Origin: Myrica gale
Lineage: Eukaryota > Streptophyta > Magnoliopsida > Fagales > Myricaceae
DNA: 64,000 nucleotides
Assembly (NCBI GenBank): GCA_963930655.1
Contig: OZ005602.1
Location: 28,223,840-28,287,839 of the forward strand
Direction: 5' to 3'
The notes below the pieces were generated by a model that was given only the letters and a program-made list of their open reading frames with translations, was not told where the DNA came from and did no database searches. The position numbers and the translations under genes are program-made. The stretch's first letter is position 1, and every line of letters begins with the position of its first letter. Positions 25,975 to 37,328 of the stretch are shown one piece after another.

Positions 25975-26060
25975 TTGGGTTTCCAAACCAATGGTACCGG
26001 CCCGGCCCAGCTCAATATCCCCCGTCCTAGCCAGTCTTGGGCCTCTTGGCCCTGTTTAGA
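25975..26060 (-). promoter_or_regulatory. HPR1 proximal promoter with site II elements
   Basis: GGCCCAG at 26004 and TGGGCC at 26038 lie 100-150 bases upstream of the HPR1 start codon. They are typical TCP-bound site II motifs of housekeeping promoters, and the GGCCCAG motif is conserved in the duplicated copy at 32188. Confidence 0.55.
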
Positions 26061-27457
26061 TCTGGCCCTTTGATGCAGTCATAGAAATTGGATATTTCTT
26101 CCTTCCAACTTTCCAAGCAAATGCAGGTAAAATCGACCAGTTTAGCAGAGAGAAGATACAGCTATTCGACCGCTATCAACAAAGTATTATGAGGATAAAA
26201 CTCGTCAGCATAAATTTATTAAATTATTTCCTAAATTTCAGGTTAATTTAATCTCAGAATTATAACTGACATCTTAAAATTTTATAAGCTGTTAAATTAT
26301 TTTTAATAATAAATTAAAAACTAATAAGAGAAGTCACTTTGAACCTTTAAACTATTAAAGTAATTTCAAATAAAGGTCTTAAATACCACATCTGACACAT
26401 TGAACCCAAGAATTATCAAATTTCATCAATTTATACCATTAAAAAAGATCTAACCATCAAACTCATGTCATGTGTTATAAATGAGTCATGTAGCACGAAT
26501 TTAACTGTCATTTTATTTTACGACACAATTAGATCAATTGTGAAAAATAGAGGGCTCGATGTGTAGTAGTTTAAACTCATATGTGAAATTCTATTAGTAT
26601 GTATTAGAGGGCTCAAAATGACTTTTCCCTTATCCAAAATTCTCAAGGATTATATTTGGTTAAGCAAGCACACAAATGCGAGGAGAAGTGGTCTTTGATC
26701 CAAGGAGCTTCAGGCTCCACTTAAAATGGAAAAGCTCAACGCCAGAGTGAGAGTGCCTGGATGTCATGTTAGGAGTTGGCTAAATTTGATGCGTTTTTTT
26801 TGTTTGTTTGTTTGTTTCTCTAACATATCCCGCTGCTTTCCTTAAGCTAGGTCCATCCTCAATAATCCCCATGAACCTGTGGCCAAATGCATAGTGCCCC
26901 ACCGGTGGGATTGGGACCTAGTTAACTTCTTTCCCTGCTATCTGGAAAAGGGAAAACCAGAAGGAATGGAAGAAAGAACATGGATTGTATTTTAAGTTCT
27001 CTTGCTACAAAGAAGCCTATCATTCCAAAAAGATTTTTATTTTTATTTTTTCTAAGCATTCCAATATGAATTTGATTGGCCTAGAAGCTGAAACTTCATT
27101 GCCTGTTTCTGATATGCTTAATTCTCTTGCGTGTTTCGTCAAATTCCAGTTGCAGTTCAGCTGTGTCTACTGGGCATGCCTGGTCCACCAGCGCCCCCAA
27201 CAAGTGAAGCATGAACCAGGTTGGTTTTAACTGTAGTTTCCCATATTCGTCACTTGGGCCGCATAAGATGTAGACTTTGAACCCTCTATGCCTACTACAC
27301 AGTCTCAGACAAGATCCTCTCAACTGATATTACAAATTCCCAGACTGACAGCAAGTGAAGTAGCTGAAGACTAAGAACTTCTCAAAATAATAAAAGCAAA
27401 GGCAAAACCGTGGTGAATAAAGATCCTCAAGCTTTTACAGTCGTAGAGTCTCATTCC
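26061..27457. other. Intergenic between HPR1 and PIGM
   Basis: Mostly AT-rich sequence with a short (TTTG)n run near 26800, and the PIGM 3' UTR at the right edge. No gene or clear mobile element was recognised. Confidence 0.5.
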
Positions 27458-30400
27458 TCACTCTAGTTTCACTGCAGTCCCGGGACTTCCATGCTCTAAC
27501 CATTTAAACACGGGAGAGTATCGGTGGTGGTGGATAATCTTTATAAGAACAAAAGTATTAGCGGCCAGGAAAACTAAGCTTGCCATCCAAAGCTGTAGGA
27601 AGACATTCTTCCCTCTGAATTCAAGCATATCCCCACATCAACCAATGTGTTTGAGCTCCCAACCATACGAAAATGCAACATATGCCTTCCCATTTAAGCT
27701 TCATATTGCTCCATGGTAGGATTAAAGGCAACAGGCAAAAGAACCACACAAAGTACTGTGCCGTAATAACCTGTACAAGAATTAGAAGAAGCGTGTGAAG
27801 ATCTAATATGTGATTTGAAGGAGCTGTCTGTTGGATGGTAGAAATAAGTTTCCAAAGCCAGGAAATAAAAATGTAGATAGATATACTTGTGATCAACAAT
27901 TCTATGGAGATTATATCATTCAACGAGTCTTTTTAAACAAGGCAAATACTAGGTGGCCTCAATACATTCTGAAGTCAAAAGAAAATTAGAAAACGCATAG
28001 CAAGGTTACATAAAACAAATTACAAATAAACAAACCTTATTAAACGCCACAAATGCCACTGTCTGTACAAAAAAGCAGAATGGGAAGTCCTGTGCGAAGC
28101 AGAAAATGAGAACCAGCTGCACCGTGAACTGAGGCAAAAAAGAAATGAGTTTTTCTATCACTGAAATCTCATTTTCATAATGGAGATATATGTGATAGAA
28201 ATAGACAGAGAAGTTGTGTCTTGGATCTGTACGAGTAAGATGGTAGAGCAGCGCCTCATGTAAGAATGCCCACCCATATAAGTAGAAGAAAAGACCAGTG
28301 AAAGCGAGGAAAACAATCCCAGATATCAGTCCAAACATAACTCTCTCTCTTGTAACTATTTTCATCAGCATAGTCCATAGATTGTAACGATAAGTTGAAC
28401 TCTTTTGGGTTGTCTTTCCTTGACCAGCAGTCCAATAATTAAGGACAGGCTTCTGACCAGATTGGTGGAAGTGTGGATCAAGAACCAAGATAATAGGAAG
28501 TGCATAAATGATTGGATAAATTCTAAAATGGACAACAAGCCCGTACCAAAATGCAGCTTGTAACCAATTCCCTGTACAACAGAAAACATTGAACCATCAC
28601 GGTAGTAGGAAACAAAGATATAAGATCATGTTGCAACATGAGGAGAAAATTTCATTTGATCCATAATTAAATAACATGATAAATAGCCACCTACAGAACT
28701 TACATTCAACATTCTGTCCCAAAGAGAAAGAGCAGAGGGGAGAAAGAGAGAGAGAGAGAAAAGAAGTGAAAAAGGGAAGGGAAAGGAAGATGTCTCTCCT
28801 GCTTGTTGAGATAAAGAGAAGACCATGGAAAGAAAAGGAATAAATGGTCATCTCTTTTGTTTGGTCCCTGAAAGAGACAAAAGAACAGCTTTTCCGGTTT
28901 ATTGACTTCTAAAGTCATATAGAACATGGATGTGTGGTTAAGCAACATAATGGTAAAGGTTACAAAAGTAAGTGCAACTACAATGACCGTCTCCTTATTT
29001 CCTGTACAATTTCACTGAGAAAATAAAAAGTTATTGGCAAAAAGGAAAGTAATTTTCTCCACGTCCTATCTCTTCCCTCCATTCAACCTAATGGTAAAAA
29101 AAGTTTTCCAGCCTCTTTCCTTGCGTCCAATGATGCTAGAAGTTTTCAAGCAATTAAACACAACAAAGCTTTCAGGATTCAAGTAGGCTTTCCATCAGAA
29201 ATCTAGCTGGATAAAAAACGGCCGATTGTCAGCCTAAACCCCGAAGCAATTAGAGGAGGATATCCAGCAATATTCAAAGACATCTATAGATCTCAGATTG
29301 ACACAATTGGAATCACAAGAAGCAGTAACACATACATGCATGCCTAGCTTGCATGCCTTCAAGTGAATATTGATATTTTTTTTTCCTTTTCGGAAGTAGG
29401 GTGTTTAGACATTTGAAGTAGACAAGCTTTTCAAGGGACCAATTTCTCATTGAAGGACATATTAAGATGACTTGTTCTTTCAATTTAGATTCATTTTTGA
29501 AACAAACAGAGAGACAAACGCTGATCTGAATAGACCAACTTTCAGTCATCAATAAATAAAGAAACTGAACAATTTGACATTTTGGGAGTAAACATTACAA
29601 TGCTAGCTATTTGAAAAGCTAATATGGAAGTAGAAATATACCATTCATAAGACAGATAATGATCCACAAAATCATGGCACAAACAATGGGCTCACAGTTC
29701 CCACGGGTTCCAATGGTGAAGGTAAATGGATTGAGGAGCCATACCATTACAGAATAGGTACATACATTGTCAGGCACCGTACGTAACTTTAAAATAGATC
29801 GAATAAACCAGCCCACAAGTAAATCTGCAAAACAACCATGATAAAGATCTGGTTAGTATATAATTCTGAAAAGCTCTTCCAAAATAGTTTTTCAAAACAA
29901 ACTTCTTGTAACAGAACAGGGGAAAAAATGAGCGACTAATGCCACACTGACATCTTTTGCTCTGATTTTTACCAGCTGAAGGGGTTTTGCAAAATCACCT
30001 ATTCTCTATGGATGCTGGTTAAACAAATATTGGTGTTGCTTAACCTAGCAGTAAAACTTTGTGAAATGGAAACTGGACACCATAAGAGCCTATGAGTCTG
30101 ACTATCAAGCAACCGCAAAATAATGGAAAATCAAAGAAAAAGAGCTCACATTTCTCTAAACCCCAAGCTGTCAATGTTCTAAAGATTTACTCAATACCCC
30201 CATGGTTTGCATCTTACAGACTTACAAATGAAAGTACCCAAACAGAGTTATATTAATGTAGAGATATGATTCATACCTGAAGCTGAGAAGAGAAATTTCC
30301 CCCATGAACGATGAATGAGTGAGTTTGGAATGAGTAGAAAAGCGAGCAAAGGAGAGTACCTATATGTTGTTCTTTTAAAAGGGGAAACCCCTGATGCCAT

Positions 30401-30547
30401 TAAAGAAGCAGCATCAGAAAACACAAGGTAATCAACATCCGTATATCTAACCTCCATATGACTATCTTGCCATTCTCCATAGAGAATTAGAATGACGCGA
30501 AAAAGCGAGGAGAAGAGAAGCAGTGAACGAACATCTATTGAAGTCAT
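27458..30547 (-). CDS. PIGM: GPI mannosyltransferase 1 (PIG-M / PEANUT1), frameshifted last exon
   Basis: Four coding exons: 30277-30547, 29642-29824, 28036-28571 and 27621-27770. The product adds the first mannose to the GPI precursor in the ER lumen, from dolichol-phosphate-mannose. The catalytic-type DxD motif is Asp37-Val-Asp39 in RYTDVDY. Other family stretches are [48 protein letters not shown] and [20 protein letters not shown], and several hydrophobic membrane segments are visible. As written, the frame stops at 27621 after WLMWGYA, giving 379 residues. The conserved ending ([20 protein letters not shown] and on) continues in another frame to a stop at 27458. The annotated end is that shifted stop. 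An in-frame upstream ATG at 32050 may extend the N-terminus. Confidence 0.9.
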
Positions 30548-30562
30548 TCCGGAAAGGAAACA

Positions 30563-32050
30563 ACTATAGAAGCAATTCAACTCAAAGACGTATAAGTTCA
30601 AATACGAAGAAAGCCATGAATATTAGAAGCCAATCCGTAGTACTTCTTTTTCAGTGGTTACAAATGTAAGACAGGGAAATCAACAGCCATGTAGAAAGCT
30701 AGCTCTTAGTCCATCCCTTATATCGGCTGATTTCTCCCCTTTCCTACACAAATAGGCATCAAAGAAAATGTTCTTAACATCATGTGAGATAACACAGATT
30801 TCAATCAGGAGACGACCAAGCACTACATAATAGATGAAAGATATCAAGCTCATTTCTGCCACTCCTTGATCACAATATGAACAATTTCGACCAAAAGAAA
30901 AACAAATCCAAAGAATGATACAGTTTACTTTCCAAACACCAATAACATAATGCCTTTAAAGTTAAAGATACATTTCAGTAGTGAAAGGGAGGCTAAAAAA
31001 AAGGATGAGGTCTCGCCTTTCAAATTGGACCCTAATTGTTGCACATAGTACTGTAAATAGACTTTGTATACCTTTGATCTCTCCTTCCAACATTTTATTA
31101 ACCTATGCCCTACTGATCATCCCAAGACACAATACGGTAGTCAGGCTTTGTAAAAGCTCAACAATGGTTTAGTACTCCAAAATGGGCAGTAGCCTAAACG
31201 GCACTTTCACTTCCTTTAACTGGGGTGGTGGGTTCAAATCTCCCAGAGTGCATGAATTAAATTCCAAAACAAATTAGGGAAAGGAAAAAGAAAGTAAAGA
31301 AGCCACTGGAGCTCTTAAACAACCGAGTGGCCACGTGGCCAGGTGCTATACTAATTTGAATACAACGACATTCATACTTCGCAACTTGGCTCCCTATGTG
31401 TTTTAAGACAATAAGAATGCAACTAGGATGAACTTATGGAATAACTCTTCTCTTCCATTCAAGGTCAAACAATCAACCAAGAAGGCTAACGATATTGAAG
31501 ACTCAATCAGAAAGCCTTGGTAAAGCACCAACACTCAAACCAAATTCAAACAAGCGAGGCTGAATCTGAAAACCTCGATTTTCAGGTACGAAAATAAACG
31601 TCAGATGCAAAACTTATATTAGAAAACTCTTTGCTGAATTTTTAATGTTGGTAACGAAACCCATTAATTCTGAAAGCAAGAGCCCTAAGTCAATTTGCTA
31701 AAATTGCTTCCAATGCAGTGACGCAATATGAACGAAACAAAACATCACCAAAAGAATCCTAGCCAATAAATTCTAACACTCTGCTTGGTTAAAAAGCCAC
31801 GGAAGAACAATAATAATTCATTTCATAAATCATATACCAGAAAATTACTAAAGCAAGCTCTAAAAGGCGGGAAATTTTTGTTCCAATCCCATTTCCAACG
31901 TTTTTCTCGGCAACCAGACGAAGCATAAATTGAAACAACAGGGAAAAGAAAGAGTACGGTTTCTGTAGCTCAAAAGCGAAGAACAGAGAACAGGGATGCT
32001 AGTGAGAAAGTGAATTGAACTTACTGTTCAGTGACATTGCAGCGGTTCAT
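30563..32050 (-). promoter_or_regulatory. PIGM 5' region with duplicated HPR1-like first exon
   Basis: Copy 2 of the HPR1 exon 1 lies at 32025-32050 and ends with a good donor (GAACA|GTAAGT). A pyrimidine-rich acceptor TTCTATAG| precedes 30563. Joining them gives an open frame into the PIGM ATG at 30547: nine residues (MNRCNVTEH), then CFLSG, then MTSID. This splice is inferred; it could instead be a 5' UTR exon. Confidence 0.5.
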
Positions 32051-32240
32051 GCAGTACAAAGCACCCTTCTTTCGTGGGGTAAGTGGTTCAAAACTTGAGC
32101 GCCCTCCCTGCAGGAGATTTGCCTGTCGAAGAGAGCGGGCCGGTGGACGGGTGGAGAGAGAAAAGCCAAACCAATTGTGCCTGCACGGCCCAGCCCAATA
32201 TTCCCGTCCAAGTCAGTCTTGGCCCTTTAATGTAACCATC
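31161..32240 (-). repeat. Duplicated block, copy at PIGM/SF3B5 promoter
   Basis: Homologous, in the same orientation, to 25236-26060 at the HPR1 5' end. It includes the SINE-like segment near 31184-31260 with B-box GGTTCAAATCTC, the first-exon homologue and the GGCCCAGCCCAATATTCCC promoter stretch. The left edge is around ACAATGG at 31161. The right edge fades near 32240. Confidence 0.85.
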
Positions 32241-32379
32241 GAATTAAAAAAATTTCTTAAATGTTATTTGAAAGGGTCAAATCTTCCTCCCGTCGGCACC
32301 GAGTTTGCACCGTATCCCTCTGTGTCCGATTTTGCTCGTGATTTCCTCACTTGCTCTCCCAAGGTCCCCAGACGTCAAT
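32060..32379. promoter_or_regulatory. Head-to-head promoter, PIGM (-) / SF3B5 (+)
   Basis: About 320 bases separate the PIGM leader exon from the SF3B5 start codon. Site II motifs GGCCCA (32188) and AGCCCA (32192) are present. The PIGM-proximal half derives from the duplicated HPR1 promoter block. A shared bidirectional promoter is inferred. Confidence 0.55.
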
Positions 32380-34614
32380 ATGCAGGTGAATCTCTTCACG
32401 AATATGGCAGAAGGTCTTTATATTTTATTTTTTTCTTGTCTGCTTTCCTATTTTTCTTCTTCTTCCTCCTCTTCTTCTCCTTTTGTTTTTTCAGTGTTCT
32501 CTTTCAACTTGTAGGAATATTCATACTTCGATATCATTTGCAGTTCGATGTAGCTTGCTTTGGGTGTTAAAAAATAACTGCTGGAAGTTTATTTTTTTAA
32601 AAAAAAATTCTCATTAGCTCTGAATTTCATCGAAAATTTCTGAGAAAAAACAGAAGATTGATAAGCTTGCTACCTTGTAACTATGCAGGCCAGTGATAGG
32701 TTTAACATCAATTCCCAGCTTGAGCACCTCCAAGCTAAATATGTTGGAACTGGGCATGCAGATTTAAGTAGATTGTAAGATTCCAATTCTTTAGACCCGA
32801 TGTTTCAGTTTTCCTTTTGGATAATCTTTACTCGTTAGATTTTGTTCTTAATGGGTGGTGAGTTTTCTGATGTGTAGTGAATGGGCGGTGAACATTCAAA
32901 GGGATTGCTATGCATCATATGTTGGACATTATCCCATACTAGGTTACTTTGCTATTGCAGAAAATGAGTCAATTGGAAGGGAGCGCTACAACTTCATGCA
33001 GGTTTTTGTCTAACATTCTGCGTTTTCTTTACTTGATATTTTGTGTGGAGGAGTAAAATGTGTAATATCTCTTTTCACAATCTTCCAGGAGTTGTTTGGA
33101 CATATCTTCTTGGGTGTGGCATGTTTTGAATTTTTGCCCTCTTCAGTTCTCGAGTATTTTAATGCATAGGTTAGGTGATGTGGTGAAAGCTGCCTTTTCA
33201 TTTTTTGTTCTTAGATACAGCAGCTGTCTTAAAGTATTTTTTCCGTTTTAACTACTTGTGACGAAAAATTTTGTTCACCTTCTTGGGAGAAGGGGAGAGA
33301 AATCTTAGGAATTGAAAAAGTTTGAACTTTCACTTCGGTAAAGTTCCATGTGACGACCCGGGAAGCGTTATCCACACCTGTGCTTTAACTTCATAAAGAC
33401 TAATAAAGATTGCTTTTGAAGCCACATGGAATCATTATAAGGCCTAGTCCTACGTAGTGAGGCTTTCCCAGGCGAAGTTACATTTCATATATTTCGAGAC
33501 TCCAAAAAAAGAGAAGTTTATATTCGTAAGTTACAACACATGTGATGATTTTTGAATCTATGACCTCATTGTCCCTTTCAATCTTAAGGAGAGAGTTAAT
33601 GCCTTCTGAGTTAGAGTTCATTGGCATTAATAACAAGATATGTGGAAGTGGACTGATGCTGAAGAACAGAATGGCGCTTAATTATGCTCTCTGTTCTCGT
33701 CTGCTTATAGACTGTGGTTTGCCTGTTTATATTGTTATATAAACCTTTGATCAAATGGAATGTGAATAATGTGATGTCTCATGTACTTTAAGTGCTGTTA
33801 TAAGGAAAAGTTTGTTTACAACTACTATTTCTAGGATATTGTCTGACAAAGTATTATTATATATCAAAGAAATGAATTGAAGAGGGTATCACAGTCCTTC
33901 GTAAATCATCTGTTCTTCACCTTGATAAAGTTAGATTGATAGCTTTCATCTCCTTCTCAGCAACTCCGAAAAGAAATTTGACATTTGTCTTTATAGAGCA
34001 TGCCTTTGTTGGTAGGAAGTGTCCTACTGCCAATTAAGGATTTTTTTTTTCTTTATATAAGCTTGGGTGTGGCCTTGTTGAAAAGCTGGGCGGTCGCAAA
34101 GTTATATGGAAATACATAGGTTGTTGGTGTAGAAGTAAATAATTCATTATTGTAGACAAAATGATTTAGATTTAGATGCATTTGTTAGAAGTTTGGGGTA
34201 GTGTAACGGACACTGAGCTGAAACTAGCTGCAAGATTTGGTACATTACTCTTGGTGCAACAAAGACTACTATTTATTTGGAAGTAATTATTTTATCCTAA
34301 GTTAAGGTAGTGCATACTCAAGAATGGAGCCATAAGAGAACACGGATGTCGGATCTTTCAAAAGACTGAATATGACTAGGTCTACAAGACAGAAGAAGAC
34401 TCATCTTGCTATCTCAAAGAGTTGGGAAATGGTTTCTTGTTTTTTTTGTTTGCGTAGCCACTTGTGAAGTTTATTCTTATCTAATGATATGGGATGATCA
34501 CTTAATGATTTTAGCCTTGTGATAAATCATCTAATATTTTCTTATTTTTCGATTTTTGTTGTGCAGAAAATGCTTTTGCCTTGTGGTCTCCCCCCTGAAA
34601 GAGAAGATGATTGA
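32380..34614 (+). CDS. SF3B5: Splicing factor 3B subunit 5 (SF3b10)
   Basis: Four exons: 32380-32385, 32689-32774, 32878-33001 and 34567-34614, GT-AG and in phase, giving 87 residues, the usual plant length. The sequence starts MQASDRFNINSQLEHLQAKY and continues with VGTGHADLSRFEWAVNIQRD, YFAIAENESIGRERYNFMQ and KMLLPCGLPPEREDD. SF3B5 is the small scaffold subunit of the SF3b complex in the U2 snRNP, which recognises the intron branch point in the nucleus. The first coding exon holds only two codons (Met-Gln), and the third intron is 1.57 kb. It is transcribed away from PIGM. Confidence 0.96.
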
Positions 34615-36149
34615 TAACTTTGGTTTGAGCCAAAACTGAAACCCGTCAATCTCTCAATCTGTGCAGGCTGAGAATCGCCACTCATTTACATGTTTGACGC
34701 TATATGTTTTTGCATGGAGGATAAATTTGTATATGAGATTGATGAACAGAATACTGAGATCATAGTCTCATCAAACCTGTGTTTGTGGGTATGGGAACAT
34801 GATTTTGAGGCGTAATTCGTTGGCCTTGATCTTGTTTTGGTTATATCTGAACACTCCTTGTTAGTTTTTGCAGTATTAGGTTGAATGGGAAGAAGAATAA
34901 GCTTGTGCTTGAACCAGTACACATTTAATCTCTTCTTCTAGAAAAACCTCAACCCTGTCCTTGTAACAGACGTGGTTTTGCTTCATTGGTATATATTCCT
35001 TTGTGAGAGAGAAAATAAAGAACAGAATGGTTATAGACTATAGTGCCGGCGAAAGTAGAATATGCACCATTCATGGTAAGGGACGTGGGATTCAGTTCAA
35101 AGAAATGGCTCGGTAAACTCTTCCAAGTGCCCTTTGGTTATCCACTTGCTTGGTCCCTCCCTCTTTGCATGTGGTGCAAATCATCATTGTACGGCCGCAG
35201 CAAATATGACCGTCGGTCGACAAAAAACAAAACCTTTTCAGACCAGTGACTGCCACTCAAACCCTTCCCAGAAAGCTGCATCCATGAAAACCAAATCTCA
35301 GGCCAATCAGCTACATGGACAAGCCCTCGTATCACTCACTTATGACTGACAAGAGTCTTAATAAGAAATCAGTTGCCCCCTTTTGCTCATCACAGGGGAC
35401 TGGGGAGGATGGTTTAAATTTAATGTGGCTCTATTTCCAGAAGTATTTCGTTCTTCCTCCTAAGGAGAGACAAAGTTACACAGAAAACAATCACAACATC
35501 TCACCGAACCTTGGGGGCGATCCAAATAAATTATCCTGAAAAATACCATTTCCAAATCTCGATTCCACTTTGAGGCTCAGCTTGATACATAAAATTCCTC
35601 AATATAATTCTCGCCTAAGGAGCAATCAACACTACGTGCAGAAGCTTTGCAAGGACCTTGAATGTTACAATACATAACTGTAACCCATATTGGCCAACTA
35701 ACTCGAATTGGATTGAAAATTTAAGTTACGAGAACATTTAGAATTTAAAATTTAAGATAGCTCAGATGGGTCATATTACACGAAGAAATTTCTTTCTTGT
35801 TTTTCTGGTCCGGCATCTGGATGTGCATTACAATTACAAACAAGGTTGCACGGAGTGAAGAAAATAAATATCCCAAGCGGATATGTCTTCTGGAGACCCA
35901 AAACTTATAGTCCAGGCACGATGATTATCAAACGCATGCCAGATCTCTTGAAGACTTGAACAGTAACACATTCTCCAGCCAGCCTCATCCCGGACAGAAT
36001 AGTTTTACGAACTCCCAGGGAATCAGATTCAAATGAATGTGTTCTAAGTTAAGAGTGAGTGCAGCTTGTACAGCAAGCGAGGTCACTTTCATCTCGTTCT
36101 GCAAAGGATGAGAGATGGGGCTTCAAATATGAGGAGATTGACAAGACAA
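34615..36149. other. 3' flanks of SF3B5 and the NRPA2 fragment
   Basis: The first 300-400 bases are the probable SF3B5 3' UTR. The last few hundred bases probably represent the former NRPA2 3' UTR. Open frames at 35043-35539 are short and unrecognised. No mobile element was identified. Confidence 0.5.
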
Positions 36150-36745
36150 TCAGGCACCATCGCTAAGCTGGAGGCTCATTTTTATGTTCATAGCTGCCAA
36201 CTCTGCAGCTAAATATCGGAAGACATAGGGCATTGCAACTGTCTCCGTGCCTTTACTTGTCTGACAAGCATGGCAAGTGACCTTTTTGGGTGCTCTAGCA
36301 GGGGGCAGCCCACCAATCTCCCGAACTGCCCGCTTTTGATGCTGGAGGAAGGATGTTGTGAGGATCCACAGAGAGAACATACGTCAGCAATGTGATAATC
36401 AGAACATGTATGGAGCCTGTCGTGCAACAAATAGGCTGCTCCATGTGCAAGCAAGGAATCCCGTTCCATTTCTCCAAAACGAATACCACCACCAAACTTT
36501 CGTCCTTTAATAGGTTGACGGGTGATCTGGTCGACAGTACCAGTAGAACGGACCTGTATACAAACATAAGTCCCAAGAGTTTTAGGTGATTAATCTTACA
36601 ATTGCATTGCTTGATTATTATCTTCATTAACTTTCTACCTATTTCTAATTCCCTGATCCTCTTTTCCCTCTATTTTGGAGATAAAGGCCTATTAAACTCA
36701 GTTGGAACCCTTTCTTGAGAAACTTGGTTGGATGCTTCAAAATAA

Positions 36746-36792
36746 TAATACCAGTGGTGATAGTTTTTTTTTATAAGTAATACCAGTGGTGA
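36746..36792 (-). mobile_element. Micro-insertion of a LINE tail with 15-bp target duplication
   Basis: TAATACCAGTGGTGA occurs at 36746-36760 and again at 36778-36792, flanking 17 bases, TAGTTTTTTTTTATAAG. On the minus strand this is CTTAT plus a poly(A) run, the same tail as the larger insertion next to it. Confidence 0.75.
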
Positions 36793-36795
36793 GTA

Positions 36796-36971
36796 ACATA
36801 TAAAGATAATTTTTTTTTGATAAGGAACGCTTTATTGAAAGAAAGAGGTGACAGAGCAGTACAAAGGACTGTATTGAACCATCTACAACAACCAAGCTAG
36901 AAAACTAATAAAATCATTGAAGTCTACAAAAGGAGAACCCAACACCCCATTAGCCCACATATAAAGATAAT
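36796..36971 (-). mobile_element. 5'-truncated LINE (or SINE) tail with 15-bp target duplication
   Basis: A 146-base insert (36811-36956) is flanked by perfect copies of ACATATAAAGATAAT (36796-36810 and 36957-36971). The insert begins on the plus strand with TTTTTTTTGATAAGGAACGC, so it is minus-oriented with a poly(A) tail. Confidence 0.8.
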
Positions 36972-37180
36972 AAACAGGACATCTCGTAAGATCATTCATG
37001 TTCATATGCAATGTTTTGGGAAGTGTACCCAAGGAAAAACGAGAAAAAAGAAGAGGGAGGGAGGGGAAGTGAGGAAGAAGAATCAAGCTTGATATGCCAA
37101 TGGATTGGCAGATGACTTGTATTCAACACCCGAAATTCTGTTTACCAGGCAATGAGAAAGATGCAAACAATGAACCAAAT

Positions 37181-37218
37181 AAGACCGAAAACATTTTTTT
37201 TGATAAGACAGAAAACAT
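37181..37218 (-). mobile_element. Micro-insertion of a LINE tail with 14-bp target duplication
   Basis: AAGACCGAAAACAT (37181-37194) and AAGACAGAAAACAT (37205-37218) flank a ten-base insert TTTTTTTGAT. This is again poly(A) preceded by ATC on the minus strand. Confidence 0.65.
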
Positions 37219-37239
37219 AGACTTCCACTGATCTATGTG

Positions 37240-37288
37240 CAGTGGCGGAGCCAAGGGGGGTCAAGCCGGGGCAGCTGCCCCCCCTTGA

Positions 37289-37328
<40 letters not shown>

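Larger units (their letters stand above)
25236..26060 (-). repeat. Duplicated block, copy at HPR1 5' end
   Basis: This segment (HPR1 promoter, exon 1 and the start of intron 1) is homologous in the same orientation to about 31161-32240 upstream of PIGM. Shared stretches include GGGCAGTAGCC(C/T)AAACGGCACTT, AATCATATACCAGAAAATTA, the ATGAACCGC exon start and the GGCCCAGC(T/C)CAATAT promoter stretch. The copies differ by many substitutions and by an extra stretch of over 100 bases in the PIGM copy, so the duplication is not recent. A tRNA-like SINE is present in both. Confidence 0.85.

Noticed and set aside
32031..32570. 179-codon plus-strand frame beginning MTLQRFMQYK
   Set aside because: It runs antisense over the duplicated leader exon, through the shared promoter, and across the first intron of SF3B5. 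Its C-terminus is a low-complexity Phe/Ser run.
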